Source: CAYRGY01 sp964424075
Lineage (GTDB): Bacteria > Patescibacteriota > Gracilibacteria > UBA1369
DNA length: 64,000 bases
NCBI GenBank assembly: GCA_964424075.1
Contig: CAYRGY010000002.1
Location: 73,366 to 137,365, forward strand
Direction of reading: 5' to 3'
In this document: in pieces, positions 41,775-49,730 of the stretch
How the letters are laid out: each line of letters opens with the position of its first letter
How positions within the stretch are numbered: position 1 is the stretch's first letter
Program-made: the position numbers and the translations under genes
Notes under the pieces: generated by a model
What the model saw: the letters and a program-made list of their open reading frames with translations, nothing else
Database searches by the model: none
What the model was told of the DNA's origin: nothing

Positions 41775-42909
41775 AATAGGGGTTGATGCCTCAAGATATA
41801 AGATTAAAACTCCCACAGGAATTGAATGGTATTCTTATCATTTGCTGAATAATTTGATTCCGAGACTGGGACGAGAGCATAACAGCAAAGTGCTACTGTT
41901 TCTGAGACAGCCGCAAAAGTTTAAAACCAGACTACCATTTAATGTTAAAAAGCGGGTAATTCCGATGCGTCGGTTATGGACTTTGGCTAGATTGTCTGCA
42001 GAAATCTTGAGATCTAGGTTAGATCTTCTATTTGTCCCCTCTCATGTATTGCCTCTGATTACTCCACGTAAAACAGTGATAACCATTCATGATTTGGCCT
42101 TCAAAGATCCTAAACTTAAAGATACATATAAATTTAAGGAAAGATTATTATTAAATATCAGCACCAGAAGGGCGGTCTGGACTGCATCAAAAATTATTGT
42201 CCCCAGTGAAGCGACTAAGGATGACTTAATAAAATACTATCGCTGCAAACCGGAAAAAATTAAGGTGATTTATCACGGTGCTCCAGAACTTAGCGGAAAG
42301 CGTAATCCGTTGCTAAAGAAATGGAAAAAGACAGAAAAGGAGGAAATGTTTAAGCGATTAGGTCTGACCGGAAAGGACCTGTATGCACTGTTTGTGGGTA
42401 GAATTGAGAAAAAGAAGAATTGCGTCAATTTGGTGGAAGCTTTTGCCCGTTTTCTCAAAGAATATCCGGATTGGAAGTTGGTGTTGGCTGGTAAAGATGG
42501 TGTGGGGGCCGACAAGATTCATGCCAAAATTGCTGAACTCAAGTTGGAGGAAAGTGTAATCCGGCCGGGCTACATTACGGAAAAAGAGAAGGATTTTCTT
42601 TATCATCATTGTCGCTTGGTCACCTTCCCCTCCTTTTATGAAGGTTTCGGTTTGCCAATTCTGGAAGGTTTTGCTTTTCGAAAACCAGTGCTGACTTCTA
42701 AAACAACTTCAATGCCTGAGGTGGGAGGAGATGCAGCTTATTATGTGGATCCGGAAAAAGTGCCGGAGATTTCAGTGGGGATGAAAAGACTTGTTTCAGA
42801 TGGTATGCTAGTAAATCAAATGATAAATAAGGGTGAAGAGCAATTGAAAAAATTTAGTTGGGAGAAGGCGGCGGAGGAAACTTTTGAAGTTTTATTCGAT
42901 TGCTTGTAA
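41767..42909 (+). CDS. Family 4 glycosyltransferase
   Basis: This 380-residue GT-B enzyme has D-A-S-R-Y...T-G-I-E-W-Y near the N-terminus, I-H-D-L-A-F in the first domain, F-V-G-R-I-E-K-K-K-N at the start of the second and the E-x7-E nucleotide-sugar motif in F-Y-E-G-F-G-L-P-I-L-E-G-F. It probably adds a hexose to a lipid carrier or surface glycan. Its overlap with comF suggests one transcript, not a shared function. Confidence 0.92.
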   Translation: MTKIGVDASRYKIKTPTGIEWYSYHLLNNLIPRLGREHNSKVLLFLRQPQKFKTRLPFNVKKRVIPMRRLWTLARLSAEILRSRLDLLFVPSHVLPLITPRKTVITIHDLAFKDPKLKDTYKFKERLLLNISTRRAVWTASKIIVPSEATKDDLIKYYRCKPEKIKVIYHGAPELSGKRNPLLKKWKKTEKEEMFKRLGLTGKDLYALFVGRIEKKKNCVNLVEAFARFLKEYPDWKLVLAGKDGVGADKIHAKIAELKLEESVIRPGYITEKEKDFLYHHCRLVTFPSFYEGFGLPILEGFAFRKPVLTSKTTSMPEVGGDAAYYVDPEKVPEISVGMKRLVSDGMLVNQMINKGEEQLKKFSWEKAAEETFEVLFDCL

Positions 42910-42918
42910 GATCATTAC

Positions 42919-43176
42919 ATGGAAGGAATAATATCAAAACTAAATTCAAACGGTGGCCTGATTCATGCTGAAGATTCTAAACATGAATTCAATTTTTCTG
43001 CATTGAAAGATGTTGATTCTAAAGACCTTAGGGAAGGAACTCGGGTTCATTTCGATACGGATGAACACTCCGGAGAAGTCTTACGTGTTTGGCTTTTAAT
43101 GGGCGATGAACTGAGCTCTAATACTGAGGACGGCTATGAAAGTTTGGATGATGAAGATGATGATGGAGAAGATTAG
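42919..43176 (+). CDS. Cold-shock-like OB-fold protein with acidic tail
   Basis: This 85-residue protein has a first 60 residues following the cold-shock-domain pattern: M-E-G-I-I-S-K-L, G-G-L-I-H-A-E-D, F-N-F-S-A-L-K-D-V, G-T-R-V-H-F-D and G-E-V-L-R-V. The aromatic RNP-1 motif (K-G-F-G-F-I) is reduced to N-G-G-L-I-H. The last about 20 residues are almost all Asp/Glu. RNA or DNA binding is possible but weaker than in true Csp. Confidence 0.6.
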   Translation: MEGIISKLNSNGGLIHAEDSKHEFNFSALKDVDSKDLREGTRVHFDTDEHSGEVLRVWLLMGDELSSNTEDGYESLDDEDDDGED

Positions 43177-43193
43177 AATTTAACCATACTTTG

Positions 43194-44585
43194 ATGAATG
43201 CTGATATCGGTGTAATAGGTTTGGCAGTTATGGGTGCGAATTTGGCCAGGAATATTGCCAGTCGAGGTTTTAAATGTGCGGTTTATAATCGCACCTATGA
43301 AAAAACCACTGACCTGATTGATAAACATGGTGATGAAGGCCTAATGGGTACGAAGACTACTGAAGAATTCGTTAATTCATTAGCCAAACCGCGTAAGATT
43401 ATTTTGATGGTTAAAGCGGGTCAGCCGGTTGATGCTGTAATTGAAAGTCTAATGCCCCTGTTAGAGCCTGATGATGTACTTATCGATGGTGGAAACTCAT
43501 TTTATAAAGATACGGTAAGAAGGCAGGAGCGTTTACAAAATCAAGGTGTGCATTATGTAGGAATGGGTGTTTCGGGAGGTGAAGAGGGCGCGCTGAAAGG
43601 TCCTAGCATTATGCCCGGTGGGTCTGTTCATTCCTGGAATTTGCTTCAGCCTATTTTGGAAGCAATTGCGGCTAAAGACTTTCATGGCGCCCCCTGTGTA
43701 ACTCATGTTGGTCAAAAGGGAGCGGGGCATTTTGTAAAAATGGTTCACAATGGGATTGAATATGCAATTATGCAGATGCTTGCAGAAATTTATGATTATA
43801 TGCGTAAAGCTCAAGGCAAAAATGCCGCGCAAATTGCCATGTGGTTTGAATCTGTGCAGGAAGGACCGCTCAAGTCTTATTTAGTCGATATTGTGATTCC
43901 GGTTCTGAAACAGGAAGACCCTGAAACCGGCAATAAATTGATTGATGAGATTTTGGACAAGGCCGCCCAAAAAGGTACAGGGGCATGGACGTCTATTGAC
44001 GCTTTGGAAAGAGGAATTCCTGTACCCAGCATTGCTACAGCTGTGATGGCCAGAGCACTCTCCTCTCAAAAAGACCAAAGAATTAAATTGGCATCAGAAT
44101 ATGGACTGGGTGTAGATATTTCCGACAAAGTGTTAAATCTGGAGAAAGCACTATATTTGGGAATGATTTTAGCCTATGTTCAAGGGCTGCATTTAATTGC
44201 AGCCGCTTCCAAAGAGGAAGGATGGTCGGTCAATTTATCTGAGGTTTGCAGAATCTGGGAAGGAGGATGCATTATTCGTTCCAAGCTCCTGACCATGTTT
44301 ACCGAAATTTTTAAGGAGGAGCCGCAGCTGGAACTGATTTTGCATTCAGATAAATTGCGGGATTTGATTCGAACGGATTTGCCTGAGTTGAAAAAAATGG
44401 TAGCCGCAGCTTATGAAGCAAACATTCCTATTCCTGCACTTTCTTCAGCCCTTGATTATCTGCTGAGCTACATATCCAGAGATTTGCCGGCCAATTTAAT
44501 TCAAGGATTGCGTGACTATTTCGGGGCTCATACTTATGAAAGGAAAGATAAAGAGGGATCTTTCCATACTAATTGGTCTAATTAA
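43194..44585 (+). CDS. gnd: 6-phosphogluconate dehydrogenase
   Basis: This 463-residue enzyme has NADP-binding G-L-A-V-M-G-A-N-L-A-R-N and V-Y-N-R-T, substrate motif G-V-S-G-G-E-E-G-A-L-K-G-P-S-I-M-P-G-G, the catalytic Lys in G-A-G-H-F-V-K-M-V-H-N-G-I-E-Y and the end G-L-R-D-Y-F-G-A-H. It decarboxylates 6-phosphogluconate to ribulose 5-phosphate. The ATG at 43194 is preferred to the in-frame TTG just before. It is first in the gnd-zwf-pgl operon. Confidence 0.96.
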   Translation: MNADIGVIGLAVMGANLARNIASRGFKCAVYNRTYEKTTDLIDKHGDEGLMGTKTTEEFVNSLAKPRKIILMVKAGQPVDAVIESLMPLLEPDDVLIDGGNSFYKDTVRRQERLQNQGVHYVGMGVSGGEEGALKGPSIMPGGSVHSWNLLQPILEAIAAKDFHGAPCVTHVGQKGAGHFVKMVHNGIEYAIMQMLAEIYDYMRKAQGKNAAQIAMWFESVQEGPLKSYLVDIVIPVLKQEDPETGNKLIDEILDKAAQKGTGAWTSIDALERGIPVPSIATAVMARALSSQKDQRIKLASEYGLGVDISDKVLNLEKALYLGMILAYVQGLHLIAAASKEEGWSVNLSEVCRIWEGGCIIRSKLLTMFTEIFKEEPQLELILHSDKLRDLIRTDLPELKKMVAAAYEANIPIPALSSALDYLLSYISRDLPANLIQGLRDYFGAHTYERKDKEGSFHTNWSN

Positions 44586-44590
44586 AACTA

Positions 44591-46006
44591 ATGAAAAATC
44601 TAATTAACAATCCGTTTCAATTCATACTTTTTGGTGCCACCGGAGATTTAGCTGCTTTGAAGCTTTTCCCGTCTATTTATGATCTTTTCATTCAGGATAG
44701 ATTTCCCGAAAATTTTCAAATTATAGGTTTTGGGAGGACTCCACTGACCAGTGAGGAATTCGCTCAAAAAGTAAAAGACAGTGTGCTGAAAAAAAATGGC
44801 GGTGAGGCTTCTAAAATTGATCAATTAATACCCCATTTGCATTACTTTGCCGGTCAATATGACCAGGTAGAGTCTTATCAGGAATTACAAAGCTTTTGTA
44901 ATGATTTGGCAGGCGGCCAAAAGATGGAGCAAATTGCCTATTTTTCAGTACCACCCTCAGTATTTGAGGATATCATCAAAAATTTGGCGGAAAATTTTCG
45001 ACAGCCAGACCAGCGGCTGAAAATAGTATTGGAAAAACCATTCGGTACAGATGAAAGATCCGCTAATCATTTGTTTCTGACCCTGTCCACCTATTTTGAG
45101 GATAAAAACATCTTCCTGCTGGATCACTATTTAGGGAAAAGACCTATTCAAAGCATATTGAAGTTAAGAATGGAGAACAATGTGATCAATATGCTGCTTA
45201 ACGGAGAGGAAATTTCCAATATACAGATTACTGCATTTGAGACTGCGGATGTAGGCAAAAGAGTGGGATATTTTGATCAAGTCGGCATAATGAAGGATAT
45301 GGTGCAATCTCATTTGTTACAGGTGCTTTCCTTCATCACGATGGATATTCCGATAATCCCCAGCATCGATAGCATTCAGCGGGAAAAAAACAATATTTTG
45401 GAGGCTATTAGATTTTCAGGAAATGAACAAGATGTGGTGTTCGGGCAATATAAATCTTATCAAGAGGCACAACCAAACTCCAAAACTGACACTTTTTGCG
45501 CTCTGAAATTTTTTATTGATCGTAGACAATGGTTTAATGTACCTGTTTATATTCGTACAGGGAAAGCGCTCAATAGAAATAAAATGGAGGTAGTTATTGA
45601 GTTTAAACGAATGCCATTCCAAAATGAAACAGTTAAATGCAATCAGATGGTTTTCGAGACCAAGCCGGGTGAGCAATTGCGACTTAGACTGGTTCAAGAT
45701 CAAGAGATTGGAGGTGTTTTCAATTCCTCCAATGCACAAATAGTGGAATTATCCGAATCTATTACCTGTAAGAACGAGCATTGCCTCTCTGAATACGGGA
45801 ATTTATTGATGGACGTTTTTCTGGATCAAAGGATTTACTTCCTCAGTTATCCGGAAATCAGTTCAGCTTGGAGACTGATAGATCAAATTGAATCTGTTCG
45901 AAAAAGCTTGGAAATTAAGCCGGAAATCTATGAAGACGGAGGGAAAGGTCCGCTGACACATTTGAAGATGCCGGAAATTGATAAATTTTGTTGGAATGAA
46001 CATTAG
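44591..46006 (+). CDS. zwf: Glucose-6-phosphate 1-dehydrogenase
   Basis: This 471-residue enzyme starts with the coenzyme motif F-G-A-T-G-D-L-A. The active-site stretch L-L-D-H-Y-L-G-K-R-P-I-Q appears where most enzymes have D-H-Y-L-G-K-E, and V-Y-I-R-T-G-K-A-L follows later. It makes 6-phosphogluconolactone and NADPH. It starts five bases after gnd and overlaps pgl by 11 bases, so the oxidative pentose phosphate enzymes are made together. Confidence 0.95.
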   Translation: MKNLINNPFQFILFGATGDLAALKLFPSIYDLFIQDRFPENFQIIGFGRTPLTSEEFAQKVKDSVLKKNGGEASKIDQLIPHLHYFAGQYDQVESYQELQSFCNDLAGGQKMEQIAYFSVPPSVFEDIIKNLAENFRQPDQRLKIVLEKPFGTDERSANHLFLTLSTYFEDKNIFLLDHYLGKRPIQSILKLRMENNVINMLLNGEEISNIQITAFETADVGKRVGYFDQVGIMKDMVQSHLLQVLSFITMDIPIIPSIDSIQREKNNILEAIRFSGNEQDVVFGQYKSYQEAQPNSKTDTFCALKFFIDRRQWFNVPVYIRTGKALNRNKMEVVIEFKRMPFQNETVKCNQMVFETKPGEQLRLRLVQDQEIGGVFNSSNAQIVELSESITCKNEHCLSEYGNLLMDVFLDQRIYFLSYPEISSAWRLIDQIESVRKSLEIKPEIYEDGGKGPLTHLKMPEIDKFCWNEH

Positions 46007-46628
46007 AAAATTTCAGACCGAAATTGAATTTGTAAATGCGGTAATTGAAGATTTAACAGCTGAAGATTTGCGCTATTTAGCTTTGAGCGGCGGAAGTACG
46101 CCCGGTCCGATTTATGAAAGGCTGAGTCAATTCATCGGCGATACTGAAGTTTTCATCGTTGACGAACGTTATACTGAACTCAACTCACCTGATTCCAATT
46201 ATCGGTTGATTCGGGAAAAACTATACTGTGGTGAAGAATCCCGGCATCTGCACTTTTGGGACACCTCTCTTGATTTGAAGAAATGTGTAGAAGACTATCG
46301 AGAAATGCTATCGCAAATACCCGAACGAGTTTTTGATGCAGTAATTTTGGGCATTGGTCCCGACGGCCATTTCGCCTCATTTTTTCCGGGTTGTCATAAT
46401 AAGGATCACTTGGCTTTTCACACTCAAACAGAAAAATTTTCGGTCAGAAATCGACTAACTATGTCGCCGGAGCTGATTCTTAGAGCAAAAAAGCTGATAG
46501 TTATACTGAAAGGTGAACAAAAACAAGCTGTTTTGCATGAACTTGAGTCAGGATCAAAATCCTGGGAAGAATTCCCTGCCAAGCTTTTAACCAGTCATCA
46601 AAATTTAAAAGTCTTCCACCTGATATAA
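45996..46628 (+). CDS. pgl: 6-phosphogluconolactonase
   Basis: This 210-residue protein of the DevB/SOL type has L-A-L-S-G-G-S-T-P, V-F-I-V-D-E-R-Y and L-G-I-G-P-D-G-H-F-A-S-F-F-P-G. It hydrolyses the lactone made by Zwf. The ATG at 45996 lies inside the zwf end and is preferred to one 18 bases earlier. The 3' end overlaps hflX by 24 bases. Confidence 0.92.
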   Translation: MNIRKFQTEIEFVNAVIEDLTAEDLRYLALSGGSTPGPIYERLSQFIGDTEVFIVDERYTELNSPDSNYRLIREKLYCGEESRHLHFWDTSLDLKKCVEDYREMLSQIPERVFDAVILGIGPDGHFASFFPGCHNKDHLAFHTQTEKFSVRNRLTMSPELILRAKKLIVILKGEQKQAVLHELESGSKSWEEFPAKLLTSHQNLKVFHLI

Positions 46629-47672
46629 ATTCTGCTCAATTTCCCGCTTAAGTTTGTCCAGACCTTCACCTGTAATTGTTGTAGTAAAAACCGGATCAAA
46701 ACGCTCATATTGACGTCGAACCTGCTGGTGATTGTAGTCTTTGGGGAGCAGATCAATCTTGTTAAAAACGTATATAATCGGCTTATCATGGGCATCGATA
46801 TCCACTAGGACCTGATTAACCACATCGATTTTTTCTTGCCAATGAGAATCACTCAAATCAATTACGTGCAAAAGCAGATCGGCATAAATAGTTTCCTGTA
46901 GAGTAGATTTAAACGAATTGATTAGAGTAGTGGGAAGATCCTGAATAAAACCAATAGTGTCAGTAATCAGAATTTCTTTGCCAACATTTTTAAGATAGAT
47001 TTTGCTGACTCTAGTGTCTAATGTAGCGAATAATTCATTGGCGGAATAGACGCCTTTACCGGTTAAGGCATTGAGTAAACTGGATTTGCCGACATTGGTG
47101 TAGCCTACAATACTGACTGTTTTGAATTCCATGCGTTTGCGATGCTTGATATGTAATTCTCTGCCCTTTTCGCATTTCTCTAATTCTTTTTCGATTTTTT
47201 TGGCATGAACCTTCAAGTGGCGACGCATGATTTCAATATTGGTTTCACCAATACCTCTGGTACCGATTCCACCTGCCTGTCGGGAAAGCTCTATACCCAT
47301 ACCGTAAATGCGCGGCCCCATATGTTTGATGCTGGCCAACTCAATTTCTAGTTTAGCTTCCTTGGTTTTGGCATGTTTCTGGAAGATTTTAAGAATTAAA
47401 TCGATACGGTCCCAAACCTGAATATTTTCTTTGCGCAAATCCTCTCCTAAATTATAGATTTGCATTGGCTTGAGCTCATTGTTGACTATAATAATATTAG
47501 CCCCCAACTCTTTGGCTTCCTGCTTAAGTTCATTCAATTTTCCCTTGCCAATATAGGTTTTATAATTCGGGGAAAACTTACGTTGCACAGTTTTCAGTAA
47601 TACCAAACCACCATAAGTTTTGATCAGACTTTCTGCTTCAAACATGCGGTGCTTGGCCTCGGATTTGTTCAT
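46605..47672 (-). CDS. hflX: HflX-type ribosome-associated GTPase
   Basis: This protein of at least 355 residues has an N-terminal HflX domain (Y-I-G-K-G-K-L-N-E-L), a helical linker with G-G-I-G-T-R-G-I-G-E-T-N-I-E and a G domain with G-Y-T-N-V-G-K-S-S, D-T-I-G-F-I and N-K-I-D. It splits or rescues stalled ribosomes. From the ATG at 47672 the first beta-strand is missing. The frame upstream encodes K-A-I-L-I-D-C-I-P-L-E, which matches the usual HflX start but has no ATG, GTG or TTG. An ATT (47726) or CTG start is possible. Confidence 0.92.
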   Translation of the reverse strand: MNKSEAKHRMFEAESLIKTYGGLVLLKTVQRKFSPNYKTYIGKGKLNELKQEAKELGANIIIVNNELKPMQIYNLGEDLRKENIQVWDRIDLILKIFQKHAKTKEAKLEIELASIKHMGPRIYGMGIELSRQAGGIGTRGIGETNIEIMRRHLKVHAKKIEKELEKCEKGRELHIKHRKRMEFKTVSIVGYTNVGKSSLLNALTGKGVYSANELFATLDTRVSKIYLKNVGKEILITDTIGFIQDLPTTLINSFKSTLQETIYADLLLHVIDLSDSHWQEKIDVVNQVLVDIDAHDKPIIYVFNKIDLLPKDYNHQQVRRQYERFDPVFTTTITGEGLDKLKREIEQNLYQVEDF

Positions 47673-47730
47673 TTCCAGAGGTATGCAGTCAATCAGGATT
47701 GCTTTGATTTCATAATTATTATTAATGGCT

Positions 47731-48219
47731 TTATAGTTTAGTATATTGAATCTGATGTCCTAGATGTGCCAGAAACTGATTAAAATCCGCCATAGCCACT
47801 TCCAGGGTGGAGTCATTGCGAAGCGGATGAAAATTAATATAATCTTCTTGCATTAAGTCCTCATCAATAATGACTTTGATTTGATGATCCGGATCATTGA
47901 TTAAGGCGAATGCTGTCACTGATCCAGGTTTGACTCCAAGATGACTGTATAGTCTTTCAGGTGAAGCAAAACTAAGTTTACTGGATTGTAAAAAAGCTTG
48001 AACTGCTTTTAAATCTGCTCTCTTGTCGGCATCAATAACAATTAAATAGTGCTGATCCCCTTTTTTATTACGGACAAATAGATTTTTAGTTTTGCCACCA
48101 CGCAGGTTTCTTTCGTATTTTTCAGCTTCGGCAACGGTAAAAATCGGCGGATGTTCATGCTTGTGATAATTGATATTTAACTCTTGAAACTGTTGATATA
48201 AGTCGGCGTCGGTTTTCAC
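47731..48219 (-). CDS. ProX/YbaK-family aminoacyl-tRNA deacylase
   Basis: This 162-residue editing-domain protein has H-E-H-P-P-I-F-T-V-A-E-A-E near the start, G-G-K-T-K-N-L-F-V, the conserved lysine region and G-V-K-P-G-S-V-T-A-F-A-L. The family hydrolyses mischarged Ala- or Cys-tRNA(Pro). The GTG at 48219 is the only plausible start. The gap to hflX is short and may be overlapped by the hflX start. Confidence 0.9.
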   Translation of the reverse strand: MKTDADLYQQFQELNINYHKHEHPPIFTVAEAEKYERNLRGGKTKNLFVRNKKGDQHYLIVIDADKRADLKAVQAFLQSSKLSFASPERLYSHLGVKPGSVTAFALINDPDHQIKVIIDEDLMQEDYINFHPLRNDSTLEVAMADFNQFLAHLGHQIQYTKL

Positions 48220-48247
48220 TAATTTGATTTTTGTTTAGAGGAAATTT

Positions 48248-48277
48248 TTGCTAAGTTTATCCATATAAAAATTATAT
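48248..48277 (+). promoter_or_regulatory. Possible promoter of the exchanger gene
   Basis: TTGCTA (48248-48253), an 18-base spacer and TTATAT (48272-48277) lie 13 bases before the ATG at 48290, giving a very short leader. Confidence 0.35.
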
Positions 48278-48289
48278 CATTTCCAAACA

Positions 48290-49261
48290 ATGGTCTACAT
48301 CTTTTTTATCCTAGGATTTGTATTGCTGATAAAAGGCGCAGACCTTTTAGTAGACGGATCGGCAGCCATTGCCAAAAGATTCGGGCTCTCGAATTTAATT
48401 ATCGGCTTGACGATTGTCTCATTTGGGACCTCAATGCCGGAGTTGATTGTTAGTACTTTTTCCGCTTGGCAAGGCGCCAGTAGCATGGCTTTTGGTAATG
48501 TGATCGGTTCAAACATAGCTAATATTTTGCTGATTCTCGGTGTATCAGCAGCTATTTTCCCACTGGTGGTGCATTTCAATACGGTTTGGAAAGAAATTCC
48601 CTTAAGCCTTCTGGCTGCCCTGGTGGTACTGGTTTTAGCCAATGATGTAATGCTAGATGAAACAGCACCAAATTTAATCGGACTAAGTGATGGGCTGATT
48701 TTGTTGGCTTTTTTTACAATATTCTTGGCATATATCATTAGCATGTCACTGGATGAGAAAGGGGTGAATAAGAAGAAAAATATGGAAGTGGATGAAATTC
48801 AGAAAATGCCATTGGGGAAAGGAATTATTCTTGTGATTCTGGGAATGGTCGGTTTGGCTTTGGGAGGTAATTGGATTGTGGATGGTGGTGTGGAAATTGC
48901 CCGATTTTTCAATGTTAGTGAGGCAATGATTGGATTAACCATTATTGCTATTGGCACTTCCCTGCCGGAATTGGCAGCATCAGCTATGGCGGCACTAAAA
49001 AAACATAGTGATATTGCCATTGGAAATGTTGTTGGTTCAAATATTTTTAATATTTGTTGGGTACTAGGCCTTACTGCACTAATCAGGCCTGTAGGTGTCG
49101 AACTAGGCTTAAATGTTGACATATGGATTATGATTTTAGCCAGTGTGCTTTTATTTGTGTTCATGTATATAGGCAAAAAGCATATTTTGCAGAAATGGCA
49201 GGGTTATCTGTTTATTGTCATGTTTGTCGGGTATATAGGATTAAAAATTATTACGGCTTAA
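48290..49261 (+). CDS. Sodium/calcium exchanger family transporter (YrbG/CaxA type)
   Basis: This 323-residue membrane protein has about ten helices and the two inverted alpha-repeats of the CaCA family: G-T-S-M-P-E-L-I-V-S with G-N-V-I-G-S-N-I-A-N, and G-T-S-L-P-E-L-A-A-S with G-N-V-V-G-S-N-I-F-N. The two Glu residues bind the cation. It probably exchanges Na+ or H+ for Ca2+. Confidence 0.94.
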   Translation: MVYIFFILGFVLLIKGADLLVDGSAAIAKRFGLSNLIIGLTIVSFGTSMPELIVSTFSAWQGASSMAFGNVIGSNIANILLILGVSAAIFPLVVHFNTVWKEIPLSLLAALVVLVLANDVMLDETAPNLIGLSDGLILLAFFTIFLAYIISMSLDEKGVNKKKNMEVDEIQKMPLGKGIILVILGMVGLALGGNWIVDGGVEIARFFNVSEAMIGLTIIAIGTSLPELAASAMAALKKHSDIAIGNVVGSNIFNICWVLGLTALIRPVGVELGLNVDIWIMILASVLLFVFMYIGKKHILQKWQGYLFIVMFVGYIGLKIITA

Positions 49262-49286
49262 ATTAATACAAAAAATCAGCTATAAT
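49258..49286 (+). promoter_or_regulatory. Possible promoter of the DUF1622 gene
   Basis: Weak TTAAAT (49258-49263), a 17-base spacer and consensus TATAAT (49281-49286) lie 20 bases before the ATG at 49306. Confidence 0.45.
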
Positions 49287-49305
49287 AAAAAGATTTAACT
49301 GATTT

Positions 49306-49701
49306 ATGGAAATATTAAGAATTATAGTTGATTATATTGAACTTTTATTAAGTATTTTAGGGGTTATTTTTGTGACCTGGGGAGCAATTTATGTAGCTAT
49401 AAATGTGGTGTTAAAGGAGTTTTCAACCAAGACAGAACCTGAAGTTATTGAAAGTGAATATCGGCAGGAATTCGCCTCAAAACTGGTTTTGGGCTTGGAA
49501 TTCTTTATTGCAGTAGACATTATCAAATCTGTTTATGCACCGACATTCGAATCACTGGGTATTCTAGCGGCTTTAGTAGCAATTCGCACACTGCTTAGCT
49601 ATTCACTTAATCAAGAAATTTCCGAGGATGAAAAACTGCTAGGTATCTTTAAAAAAAGTAAAATTCCCAAGAAAAATAGAAAACGGGACAAACAAAGTTA
49701 A
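49306..49701 (+). CDS. DUF1622-family membrane protein
   Basis: This 131-residue protein has about three hydrophobic segments. L-G-L-E-F-F-I-A-V-D-I-I-K-S-V and A-A-L-V-A-I-R-T-L-L-S-Y-S-L-N-Q-E are hallmarks of DUF1622. The end is Lys-rich. Function unknown. A hairpin covering the stop codon ends the transcript. Confidence 0.83.
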   Translation: MEILRIIVDYIELLLSILGVIFVTWGAIYVAINVVLKEFSTKTEPEVIESEYRQEFASKLVLGLEFFIAVDIIKSVYAPTFESLGILAALVAIRTLLSYSLNQEISEDEKLLGIFKKSKIPKKNRKRDKQS

Positions 49702-49709
49702 TCCCGTTT
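49681..49709. terminator. Hairpin between convergent genes, probably bidirectional terminator
   Basis: AAACGGGA (49681-49688) and TCCCGTTT (49702-49709) pair perfectly around a 13-base loop that contains the DUF1622 stop. Short T-runs follow on both strands (TTT, and TTTTCTATTTTT on minus). Confidence 0.55.
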
Positions 49710-49730
49710 CCCTAGGCAGGTATCTAAATT

